Shown piece by piece: positions 8,453 through 16,203 of a stretch of DNA of 41,852 bases. Position numbers and translations under genes: made by a program. The stretch spans positions 1-41,852 of the forward strand of contig QCSC01000004.1 in NCBI GenBank assembly GCA_003211655.1, written 5' to 3'. This stretch comes from Prochlorococcus sp. AG-469-F22 (GTDB lineage: Bacteria; Cyanobacteriota; Cyanobacteriia; PCC-6307; Cyanobiaceae). The stretch's first letter is position 1. Every line of letters starts with the position of its first letter. The notes beneath the pieces were generated by a model, which saw nothing but the letters and a program-made list of their open reading frames with translations, had not been told where the DNA came from and did not search any database.

Positions 8453-9166
8453 ATGGATGAAATTATTAAATTAAGTAGGTCTACTGTTGAAAAATATCTT
8501 AATTGTCCTAGATGTTGCGTTCTTGATAAAAAGCATAAAATAAAACCTCCATCATTACCATTTACTTTAAATATTGCTGTAGATAATTTATGTAAAAATG
8601 AGTTTGATTATTATCGTGATAGACAAGAATCTCATCCTTTATTTATTGAGCATAATATCGATGCTGTACCTTTTAAACATAAAGATATAGATATTTGGAG
8701 AAGCAATTTTAAAGGAATAAGATATAAATCTACTGAACATAATTATGATTTTGGCGGTGCGGTCGATGATGTCTGGCAAAAGAAGAATGGAGAGTTAATT
8801 ATTGTTGATGTAAAAGCAACATCAAGAAATAATTTTGATTGGTTTGAAACTTTCAATAAATATGATTATGCAAAAGCATATAAAAGACAATTAGAAATGT
8901 ATCAGTGGTTATTTAGAAAAAATGGTTTCAAAGTTGCAGATGAAGCCTATCTTCTTTATTTTAATGGGAAAAGGAATGAGAAATTTTTTAATAATCAGTT
9001 AAAATTTGATGTGCATTGTATTAAGTTAGAGTGTTCTTCATCATGGGTAGAAGGCAAAGTTATTGAAACAGTAAGACTTCTCAGATCTAATCTGTTCCCT
9101 TCTCCATCTTTTAAATGTGAATATTGTAATTATTTAAAAAAGCGTTGGCAGTTGTCACAAAATTAA
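8453..9166 (+). CDS. PD-(D/E)XK nuclease superfamily protein (RecB/Cas4-like)
   Basis: The 237-aa product has the layout of RecB-family nucleases (PF12705-type). The N-terminal LSRSTVEKYLNCPRCCVL resembles the usual S.S.l..y..CPr..l opening. The core is FGGAVDDVW (Asp105/106), then GELIIVDVKAT (Asp119, Lys121) and QLEMYQW (Gln146, Tyr150), matching motifs II, III and the QxxxY helix. The C-terminus has FKCEYCNYLK (Cys222, Cys225); with Cys18 and Cys21/22 these could hold a Fe-S cluster or zinc, as in Cas4 and AddB. It is not next to cas, helicase or addA genes. Nuclease activity is inferred from the residues. Confidence 0.75.
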   Translation: MDEIIKLSRSTVEKYLNCPRCCVLDKKHKIKPPSLPFTLNIAVDNLCKNEFDYYRDRQESHPLFIEHNIDAVPFKHKDIDIWRSNFKGIRYKSTEHNYDFGGAVDDVWQKKNGELIIVDVKATSRNNFDWFETFNKYDYAKAYKRQLEMYQWLFRKNGFKVADEAYLLYFNGKRNEKFFNNQLKFDVHCIKLECSSSWVEGKVIETVRLLRSNLFPSPSFKCEYCNYLKKRWQLSQN

Positions 9167-9256
9167 TTAATGACATTGAAAAAATAATATTATTGGATAA
9201 TTCTGGAAAAATTTTTAAATAAAGATAATCTTTAAGTAGACAATAAATTTTAGATT

Positions 9257-9865
9257 TTGGTTAGACCGAAAAGTCCTGATAATAAAATTAGCAATCATTT
9301 ACAACAAGATGTTGTCAAAATTGCAGGCAAAACAATCTTTATTAATCCATTTTTGTATTGGAGAAGGTTTGATGAAAATACCAATAGATGGTTAAGAGAG
9401 CCAGGACAGATGTCAGAAGAGCAAATCCAGCCAAACAGAAATCGGTTTTATCCTGAAATTGACTGGGCTGATTTAAGTCAAGATCAAAAGCTCGTAAAAG
9501 ATGCAAGTGTAGAAATGTTTCTGAAGACTTTGGAGCTTATAAGTACATTTCATCCTCAGCTTAACTCTGGGCAATTATTAGAAGTTGAGAGAAAAATGGC
9601 AATTACAAAAAAGCTACCTTTTGAAAAGTGGGTAACAAAGTCTTTTGCTAAAAAAGCTAGAGCTGAAGAAAATGAGAAAAGGAAATTTCAAAGAGATAGA
9701 TTTATCAGAAGTTGGAAGGAATGGCTAAGCCTTGAAAATACTCAACAAGCTCTACTACCTATAATTGTCGTTGTATTTGTCTCAGCATTTATTGGTTGGT
9801 CTTCAGGTGTTTCAAAAAACAGTTGTAATCCTTACTTTGAACAAAACTTAGATCAGTCAATATAA
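9257..9865 (+). CDS. Conserved-looking protein of unknown function with C-terminal membrane anchor
   Basis: The 202-aa product begins at TTG 9257 (VRPKSPDNKISNH). No family recognised. It has an aromatic N-terminal section (INPFLYWRRFDENTNRWL, then RNRFYPEIDWADLSQ), a helical middle, a strongly basic/acidic helix at about 135-160 (KWVTKSFAKKARAEENEKRK) and one transmembrane segment near the end (LLPIIVVVFVSAFIGWSSG, about 165-183) followed by a short tail. This looks like a tail-anchored protein with a cytoplasmic body. It sits between the nuclease gene and the cell-wall gene mrdA, in the same direction, with about 90-100 base gaps, so operon membership is uncertain. Confidence 0.65.
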   Translation: MVRPKSPDNKISNHLQQDVVKIAGKTIFINPFLYWRRFDENTNRWLREPGQMSEEQIQPNRNRFYPEIDWADLSQDQKLVKDASVEMFLKTLELISTFHPQLNSGQLLEVERKMAITKKLPFEKWVTKSFAKKARAEENEKRKFQRDRFIRSWKEWLSLENTQQALLPIIVVVFVSAFIGWSSGVSKNSCNPYFEQNLDQSI

Positions 9866-9970
9866 ACCGTTTTATTAAATAGAATTTAATATTATTTTGA
9901 TAATTTTTGATTTATTATTTGGGGTAATATAAAAGAAGTTTAGTTTTTAAGTTAACTTATTATTAGATTT

Positions 9971-10123
9971 ATGGATAACAAAGAGCAAGAAAAAGATATA
10001 TCAAGTTTAGAATTTGATAAAGGTAAGACTCGAAATGATTATAAATTTTTAGTTCAAAAACTAAAAAATATAAAGGAGATTATTACTTTGTTAGAAAACA
10101 AGTTTTTGCAGAAAGAGATATAA
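9971..10123 (+). CDS. Possible small protein upstream of mrdA (50 aa)
   Basis: A 51-codon frame starts at ATG 9971 (MDNKEQEKDISSLEFDKGK) and stops at TAA 10121, only 4 bases before the TTG start of mrdA. The product is highly charged with an amphipathic C-terminal helix (YKFLVQKLKNIKEIITLLEN). It fills a gap that would otherwise be a 262-base leader, and the tight spacing to mrdA suggests translational coupling. A possible -10 (TAATAT) lies at 9925. I know no homologue; the call rests on position and an orderly helical composition. Confidence 0.5.
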   Translation: MDNKEQEKDISSLEFDKGKTRNDYKFLVQKLKNIKEIITLLENKFLQKEI

Positions 10124-10127
10124 ATTT

Positions 10128-11918
10128 TTGAAAAATAGTAACTTCAATAATAAGTTCCCTTCTTTTAATAAAGAGCCTTTGGTTTTCTATTTAATTACTA
10201 CTTTTACTTTTTTATTGATATTAATTAGATTAATTTTTCTTCAATTATTAAATCATGAGACTTATAAAAAAATGTCTGATGAAAATAGAATTAGGCTAAT
10301 TTCTACTCAACCAATTAGAGGGAGGATACTAGATAAAAATGGATTAATATTGGCAGATAGCCGTTTTAAGTACTCTTTAATAATTAAACCTCAATACGTC
10401 AGCAAAGAAGTATGGCAGAAATATAAATCAAAGATTTCGAAATTATTCAATATTTCATCTGATTCACTTCAAAAGAAATATTCTTATGGTTTAAAAAATA
10501 AAAATTTTTTAATAACTCTATTAGATGATTTAAAAGTTGATCAAGTTATCAAATTTAAAGAAAATGAAAATATCTTAAATGGCTTAGAGATTTCAACAAA
10601 AATGATTAGAAATTATCCTTATAAAACTGTTGCTTCTCATGTGATTGGTTATACCCAACCCATTACAGATTCTGAATTTAATATTTTGTCCAAAAAGGGT
10701 TATAAATTAAATGATTTAATAGGAAGAACTGGAATTGAGTTTGTTTATGAAGATCATATAAGAGGAGAATGGGGAGGAGAAATGATTGAAGTGAATTCTT
10801 CCGGCACTTTTACAAAATCTTTAGGTATTAAACCATCAAAACAAGGGAAAGATCTTGAATTGACAATTGATTTGAATTTACAATTAATCGCTGAAGAAGT
10901 ACTTAAAGATAAAAATGCAGGAGCAATAATAGTTATGGATCCAAGAGATGGTGCTATAAGAGCAATGGCTAGTAAACCAACTTTTGACTTGAATTTTTTT
11001 TCAAAAGAATTTAAACCAGAAAAAGAATATAATGCTCTGTTCAATTCTCCCGCTAAACCATTATTTAATAGAGCTTTAAATGCATATGATCCAGGAAGTG
11101 TTTGGAAAATTGTAACTGCTATAGCTGGTTTAGAAAGTGGAAGGTTTCCTCCTGAAACTTTTTTAGAAACTAAACCTTGTATTACATATGGAAGTCAATG
11201 TTTTAGAGAACATAATGACTTAGGGTTCGGAACAATAGGTTATGAAGATGCATTGCGAGTTTCAAGTAATACTTTTTTTTATCAAATTGGCTATGGCGTA
11301 GGTGTAGATGAAATTTATAACGTTTCTAAGAAGCTTGGCTTTGCCGCACTATCTGGAATCGAAATTTCCGAACAAGAAAATGTAGGTTTAGTGGCAAGTA
11401 GTCAATGGGCTAAAAAAGGGAGAGGCTGGGGTGAACCAGGAAGAACTCCTTGGGTTCCAGAGGATATCGCGAGTATGTCTATCGGTCAATTTGTTGTCCA
11501 AGTTACTCCTATTCAAATAGCTCGTGCATATGCCGCAATCGCGAATGGTGGTTATTTAGTCACTCCTCATTTATCTAAAAAAGAAGATCAAACATTAATA
11601 AATCAAAAGCGTATAAAAATTGATATTGATCCAAATAATCTTCAGTTAGTGAAAAACGGATTAAGAAAAGTAGTTGAATCTGGAACAGGAGTCTCTATCA
11701 ATTATGGGGTATCTAATCTTCCTCCAGTTTCAGGCAAAACTGGTACTGCTGAAGATGGGGAAGGAGGTTCAGATCATGCATGGTTTGTTTGCTTTACTCC
11801 TTCTGATAAAAGTGAGTTGTTAATAGTTGCTTTTGCACAAAATACGCCTGGAGGAGGATCTGTACATGCACTGCCTATGGCTAGAGAAATTTTAAAAGTT
11901 TGGAATGAAAATAAATAA
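10128..11918 (+). CDS. mrdA: Penicillin-binding protein 2 (peptidoglycan transpeptidase)
   Basis: The 596-aa protein is a class B PBP2 that cross-links peptidoglycan for side-wall elongation. It has a single N-terminal transmembrane helix (about 18-40), a PBP dimerisation domain containing RGRILDKNG and GLEISTKMIRNYPY, and a transpeptidase domain with the three active-site motifs: SxxK in DPGSVWKIVTA, SxN in RVSSNTFFYQ and KTG in VSGKTGTAEDG. Start is a TTG at 10128 directly behind the 50-aa ORF. The usual partner rodA is not adjacent. The neighbour at 3' is the convergent FMN-reductase gene, 32 bases away. Confidence 0.95.
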   Translation: MKNSNFNNKFPSFNKEPLVFYLITTFTFLLILIRLIFLQLLNHETYKKMSDENRIRLISTQPIRGRILDKNGLILADSRFKYSLIIKPQYVSKEVWQKYKSKISKLFNISSDSLQKKYSYGLKNKNFLITLLDDLKVDQVIKFKENENILNGLEISTKMIRNYPYKTVASHVIGYTQPITDSEFNILSKKGYKLNDLIGRTGIEFVYEDHIRGEWGGEMIEVNSSGTFTKSLGIKPSKQGKDLELTIDLNLQLIAEEVLKDKNAGAIIVMDPRDGAIRAMASKPTFDLNFFSKEFKPEKEYNALFNSPAKPLFNRALNAYDPGSVWKIVTAIAGLESGRFPPETFLETKPCITYGSQCFREHNDLGFGTIGYEDALRVSSNTFFYQIGYGVGVDEIYNVSKKLGFAALSGIEISEQENVGLVASSQWAKKGRGWGEPGRTPWVPEDIASMSIGQFVVQVTPIQIARAYAAIANGGYLVTPHLSKKEDQTLINQKRIKIDIDPNNLQLVKNGLRKVVESGTGVSINYGVSNLPPVSGKTGTAEDGEGGSDHAWFVCFTPSDKSELLIVAFAQNTPGGGSVHALPMAREILKVWNENK

Positions 11919-11950
11919 ATATAATTCGCCTAAATTTTTCTAAAAATAAT

Positions 11951-12475
11951 TTATATTTTCAATTTTTTCATTTGTGAAAGTCGTTTAATTATATCTTCTA
12001 TTGTGTTTATATCCACTGGTTTACTAAATGAAGATAACAGTTGTCTACCCAATACTTGACTTCCTAAATGTACTAATTGAATTCGTAATGAGGTTAATAA
12101 TTCTAATCCGACGCCACCAGAAAAAGTTGCAATTGCAATTGGCTGACCATTAAATAAATTTCTAAAATCATCTCCTGATAAGGATAGCCATGCTATGAGA
12201 TTAGAAAGAATTGGAGGTATCGAACCGTTATATTCAGGAGCACATATAATCCATTTTTCTATAGCAAAAAGCTTTTCTTTTATTTCAATTATTTCGACAG
12301 GAATATTTTCTTTTGTATGAATTCGTGGATTGAATAAAGGTATATCAAAAGTAGTAAGATCCAAAATTTCAGAATTGAATTTTAGTTCATGACTTTTTTC
12401 TTGAAATTTTTTTGAAAGTTCTAGATTTTTTCCACAACTTGCTGAAATGATTATTAGATCTTTTGAATCAGGCAT
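11951..12475 (-). CDS. NAD(P)H-dependent FMN reductase-like flavoprotein
   Basis: The 174-aa product has the flavodoxin-like fold of NADPH-dependent FMN reductases (PF03358): ISASCGKNLELSKKF binds the FMN phosphate, and CAPEYNGSIPPILSNLIAWL is the family signature around the flavin. It lies 18 bases downstream of flv1 and is likely the third gene of a flv3-flv1 operon. It may supply electrons or reduced flavin to that system, but this is inference from linkage; many members act as quinone or azo reductases. Confidence 0.85.
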   Translation of the reverse strand: MPDSKDLIIISASCGKNLELSKKFQEKSHELKFNSEILDLTTFDIPLFNPRIHTKENIPVEIIEIKEKLFAIEKWIICAPEYNGSIPPILSNLIAWLSLSGDDFRNLFNGQPIAIATFSGGVGLELLTSLRIQLVHLGSQVLGRQLLSSFSKPVDINTIEDIIKRLSQMKKLKI

Positions 12476-12493
12476 AAATAAAAATAATTTGGT

Positions 12494-14296
12494 TTAGTAG
12501 TTAGCTCCACTCTTACGGTGATGAACGGCAGTTAGACTGTCAGATTTTAATATATTGCCGTGTAAAACCTCAGCATATATTACCCAGTGATCTCCGCATT
12601 CCATTCTTTCTTTTACAGAAGCATCTAACCATGCTAATGACTCAGGAATTATTACTTGATCATTAGGTGTTAATTCAATATCTAAGCCCTCAAATCGATC
12701 TTCCCCTGGTGAGAAAGGTTTTGTAAACCTTTTTAAAGGTTCCCTGAAATCTTTTTCGCTAAGAATATTTAAGGCGAAAGAGTCACCTTTTTGAAGAAGC
12801 GATTCTACTGATCTATCTTTTGCTACTGAAATACTCAAGCCAGGAGGAGAAAAACTTGCTTGGCTTACCCAAGATGCAAGCATAGCTCCTTTTACATTAT
12901 TTTCATCTTTCCCTTTTGATGCAGTCAGAACACAAAGTGAACCAAGTACTCTTCCTAAAGCTTGCAATGTTGGATCAGTTTTACTGGATATCATTCCGGT
13001 ATCTGATTTTCTGATTTTTTGTTTTGCTTTTTTTAAAATTTTTCTCCCAAAATGAGTACCAATTTCTTCTAGTTCTTTAATTTTTGGTTTATTAGGACTA
13101 AATTTTATTCTTATTGGATCAAAACTAAATTTAAATCCACCATCTTTTAATTTTGTCTCAAGCAAATCTATTGCTTCTCCGCTCCATCCAAAACTACCAA
13201 AGATGCCTACTGGTTTATCTCTATTACCCTCTGATAACAAAGTTCCTAAAGCACTTACTATTGGAGTTGGGGCGTGTCCCCCCAAAGTAGGCGATCCGAT
13301 TAGATATCCATCAGCGTTTTGAATAGATTTTATAAGTTCATCATTAGATGTGAATTCACAATTTATACTTTCAACTGCGACTGAAGTTCTATTGACACCT
13401 TTCGCTAATGCATCACCTATTGAAGCTGTATTGCCATAAGCACTAGCGTATATCAAGACAATTTTAGAATTGTTTGTGGAAAGATTTTCTCCCCATCTAA
13501 TGTAGTCATTTAAAAAGCTTTTTAAGCTGTACTCAATTGCTGGACCGTGGAGTGGAGCAATAGTTTTAATGTCTAATTCAGAGATTTTTTCCGCTATTGA
13601 TACGATTTGATTAGACATTGGTGCCATAAGACAATCATAAAAATGTTTTCTATCAATTTCTGTGCTCATTCTGTTGGTTTCTGACCATTCTTCAGATGCT
13701 AAATGTGCTGAAAATATTTTTTCACTTAAAAGTATTTCTTGATTCTCTTCATATATGATTAATCCACCGGGCCATCGGGCAGTTGGTACAGGAATTAGTT
13801 TTAGTGAAATATTTTCTAGTTCTAAATTAAGTTCTTTTTTTACGATGTTAATTTCAGGTAATTCTCGCTCAATAAAAGTTTCTAAATTTGGATTTTTTTG
13901 ATTCCAAAGTTCACTAATAAGCTTAAAACCAGGATTCGAGCATGTGATAGTTAAGTTGCTGAATTGGACACTGATTGACTTTATAGTTTCAATAATTTTA
14001 GGATTTATATGACCAGTAATGATGTAAATTCTGTTGAATTTAAACTGATCAAAATAATTAGAAATAACTTCATTAATTAATTTTGAATATTCTTTTTCAG
14101 GTGGATGAATAATGAAAAGATCATTATTACTTATGATTAAAAAGGTATTAAATGATGTTCCTTTCTCGAGATTAAATTCGAGTTCAAACTTTTCTTTATT
14201 TTGATCAAGAAATCTGATGCAAGTAAAATTTTCAGTTATTTCAAATATTGAAAAGTTTTTATTTTCTAAAAGTGAACTTGTATTAATTACTGACAT
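12494..14296 (-). CDS. flv1: Flavodiiron protein, Flv1-type (degenerate diiron site)
   Basis: The 600-aa protein has the cyanobacterial flavodiiron layout: beta-lactamase-like domain (about 1-240), flavodoxin domain (from about 263, YASAYGNTASIGDALAKG) and a C-terminal flavin reductase domain (from about 445, ALGRVLGSLCVLTASKG). The iron ligands are largely missing: the canonical HxExDH reads HINPKI, the next His position reads TARWP, and the Asp position reads LSEKIF. That is the pattern of the Flv1 group, which works as a heterodimer with Flv3 in light-dependent reduction of O2 to water. It follows flv3 after 17 bases. Confidence 0.9.
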   Translation of the reverse strand: MSVINTSSLLENKNFSIFEITENFTCIRFLDQNKEKFELEFNLEKGTSFNTFLIISNNDLFIIHPPEKEYSKLINEVISNYFDQFKFNRIYIITGHINPKIIETIKSISVQFSNLTITCSNPGFKLISELWNQKNPNLETFIERELPEINIVKKELNLELENISLKLIPVPTARWPGGLIIYEENQEILLSEKIFSAHLASEEWSETNRMSTEIDRKHFYDCLMAPMSNQIVSIAEKISELDIKTIAPLHGPAIEYSLKSFLNDYIRWGENLSTNNSKIVLIYASAYGNTASIGDALAKGVNRTSVAVESINCEFTSNDELIKSIQNADGYLIGSPTLGGHAPTPIVSALGTLLSEGNRDKPVGIFGSFGWSGEAIDLLETKLKDGGFKFSFDPIRIKFSPNKPKIKELEEIGTHFGRKILKKAKQKIRKSDTGMISSKTDPTLQALGRVLGSLCVLTASKGKDENNVKGAMLASWVSQASFSPPGLSISVAKDRSVESLLQKGDSFALNILSEKDFREPLKRFTKPFSPGEDRFEGLDIELTPNDQVIIPESLAWLDASVKERMECGDHWVIYAEVLHGNILKSDSLTAVHHRKSGANY

Positions 14297-14313
14297 CTTT
14301 AAAGATTTATTTT

Positions 14314-16089
14314 TTAGTAGTGATTAGCAACTTTCCTATGATGAACGGCCGTTTTACAAGATAAATCAGACACACTTCCATTTTCAACTATACCGTAAAT
14401 AATCCAATGATCTGGAGTCTCTAATCGCGAACTTACTTTACAATCTAAAAATGCGAGAGAATCGGAAAGCACTGGTCCACCATTTGCGATATTGTTCACT
14501 ACATCTACATCAGCAAATCTATCTGCACCAGGTGCAAATCTTTTTAAAAAATGCCTAAACATTTTTTGATAGTTATCTTCTCTCAAGATATTAACTACAA
14601 AACCTTCTCCAACTTGCATATAAGATTCAATAGCTCTATCTTTTGCTACTGCAACTGTAATTCCTGGCGGACTAAAACTTGCCTGACTAACCCAGCTTGC
14701 CACCATCGCGCTTTGTCTAAAAGTCGAACCTTCTCCTTTGCTAGCTGTAACTACATATAAACCTCCACTTATTCTCCCTAAAGCTTTATCCAGATTTGAA
14801 TCGAGACTTTTCATTGAAGCAATATTTTTCTTCTTATTAATTAATTGTCCCAAGTCAGTTCCAGCTTCTTCAAATTGTTGATAGATAACAGGATCTGGAA
14901 TATTTTTAACTCTTAGAGGTGAAAAGGCTTCTTTTTGTCCTAATTCTCTCAACTTATTTGCTAATGAATCTATCGGCTCATCATTCCCTCCAAAAGCATC
15001 ATAAATTGCCGTAAATTGTTTAGGCTTTAATGCGGCAAAAAGAGTGCCAAGAGACTCTTTTAATTCATTATCAGAATTAACTGGCCAGGTTGGGATTACT
15101 ACGGCTTTAGATTCTGAAATTAAACCTGTTAATTCTTGAGAATCTGAAGATCTTAAATCAATTAATTGAACTTGTGCATCTGCCTTACTTATGCCGTGAG
15201 ATATAGCTTGGCTTAATCGATCACAATATCCATAATCACTGATGTAGCAGACAGATACAAATTCATTACTTTTACTCTTGTTGCTACTCCACTCTGAATA
15301 CTTTTCTTTCCAAAAACTTACATGATTATGAAGCAATGGACCATGACCCACAGCTATAGTTTTAAGTCCAGGTAACTTATCTATTCGTTTAATAGCTTGT
15401 AGAACACTTCTTGCGTTCGGGCCCATTAGGCAATCGTAATAAAAACGAAAATCTTCATATATTTCTTTTTGATCATTATCAAAAAAATCATCAGAGCAAT
15501 AATGCAATCCAAAAGCATCGCATGTATATAAAACATTCGTACCATGATCGTAGGAGAAAATGGTATCTGGCCAATGTAAATTTGGTGCACTTATAAATTC
15601 AATATTATGATTTACTCCACTTGTGGGGTTAGCTCCAAGATCTAAATATTGTCCACTTTTTACTTCTAAACTTTTAAATGGAATATGTATTTGGTCCTCA
15701 ATAAATTTAAGCGCTAATTTTGAACCAACTACTATTATGCCTGGATTAAGATTTAAGAGGTTTCCAATTAAACCTGAGTGGTCTGGCTCTGTATGACTTG
15801 AAATTAAATAATCAATATCTTCTGGATTTACTTCTCTAAGTAATTGTTCAAACCATAGATTTTCAAATTTAGCGTGGCTTGTATCAATTATTGCTAGTTT
15901 TTGGCCCTTAATGATAAAACTATTATAAGTAGTTCCATTTCTTAATCCAAATTCAATATCGAACCTACTTCGATCCCAGTCAAGAGATCTAATTGCACTT
16001 GAGTCATCTGCAAAAACTTTGTGTTGCACAGATAATTTTTGTTCAACTTTAATCATTTCTGAAGTACTTGTTTTTGCAGAAGTTATCAT
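14314..16089 (-). CDS. flv3: Flavodiiron protein, Flv3-type (canonical diiron ligands)
   Basis: This is the partner of Flv1, with the same three domains. The diiron site is intact: SSHTEPDHSGLIG gives HxExDH, NLHWPDT the next His, CDAFG the bridging Asp and VGHGPLLHNH the last His. The flavin reductase domain begins near ALGRISGGLYVVTASKG. I start at ATG 16089 (MITSAKTST, 591 aa). The frame stays open to 16128, but a TATAGT -10 box at 16127-16132 sits on that earlier ATG, so a transcript from it would not contain it. First gene of the flv3-flv1-FMN reductase set; divergent from alaS. Confidence 0.9.
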   Translation of the reverse strand: MITSAKTSTSEMIKVEQKLSVQHKVFADDSSAIRSLDWDRSRFDIEFGLRNGTTYNSFIIKGQKLAIIDTSHAKFENLWFEQLLREVNPEDIDYLISSHTEPDHSGLIGNLLNLNPGIIVVGSKLALKFIEDQIHIPFKSLEVKSGQYLDLGANPTSGVNHNIEFISAPNLHWPDTIFSYDHGTNVLYTCDAFGLHYCSDDFFDNDQKEIYEDFRFYYDCLMGPNARSVLQAIKRIDKLPGLKTIAVGHGPLLHNHVSFWKEKYSEWSSNKSKSNEFVSVCYISDYGYCDRLSQAISHGISKADAQVQLIDLRSSDSQELTGLISESKAVVIPTWPVNSDNELKESLGTLFAALKPKQFTAIYDAFGGNDEPIDSLANKLRELGQKEAFSPLRVKNIPDPVIYQQFEEAGTDLGQLINKKKNIASMKSLDSNLDKALGRISGGLYVVTASKGEGSTFRQSAMVASWVSQASFSPPGITVAVAKDRAIESYMQVGEGFVVNILREDNYQKMFRHFLKRFAPGADRFADVDVVNNIANGGPVLSDSLAFLDCKVSSRLETPDHWIIYGIVENGSVSDLSCKTAVHHRKVANHY

Positions 16090-16126
16090 ACTATGATTCT
16101 TTTGTATTATGACGTTAGTTAAATAC

Positions 16127-16132
16127 ACTATA
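16127..16132 (-). promoter_or_regulatory. Candidate -10 box of the flv3-flv1 operon
   Basis: On the minus strand the hexamer TATAGT lies 38 bases before the chosen flv3 start, within the 114-base divergent spacer to alaS. A transcript would start near 16120 and leave a leader of about 30 bases. No good -35 is visible, which is common in this lineage. The call is a motif match only. Confidence 0.35.
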
Positions 16133-16203
16133 AATCCGCGTGAATCTAAGTGTGGAATTACCGAATTTGTTTTTTAATCACTTCATTATTGATTCTGTTA
16201 TAA

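Noticed and set aside
11563-11572. ACTCCTCA motif reminiscent of the Yfr1 RNA
   Set aside because: It is inside the mrdA coding frame and lacks the flanking hairpins of Yfr1.
16090-16128. Longer N-terminus of Flv3 from ATG 16128
   Set aside because: A likely -10 box overlaps this ATG, and the extra residues (YLTNVIIQKNHS) are not typical of Flv3.
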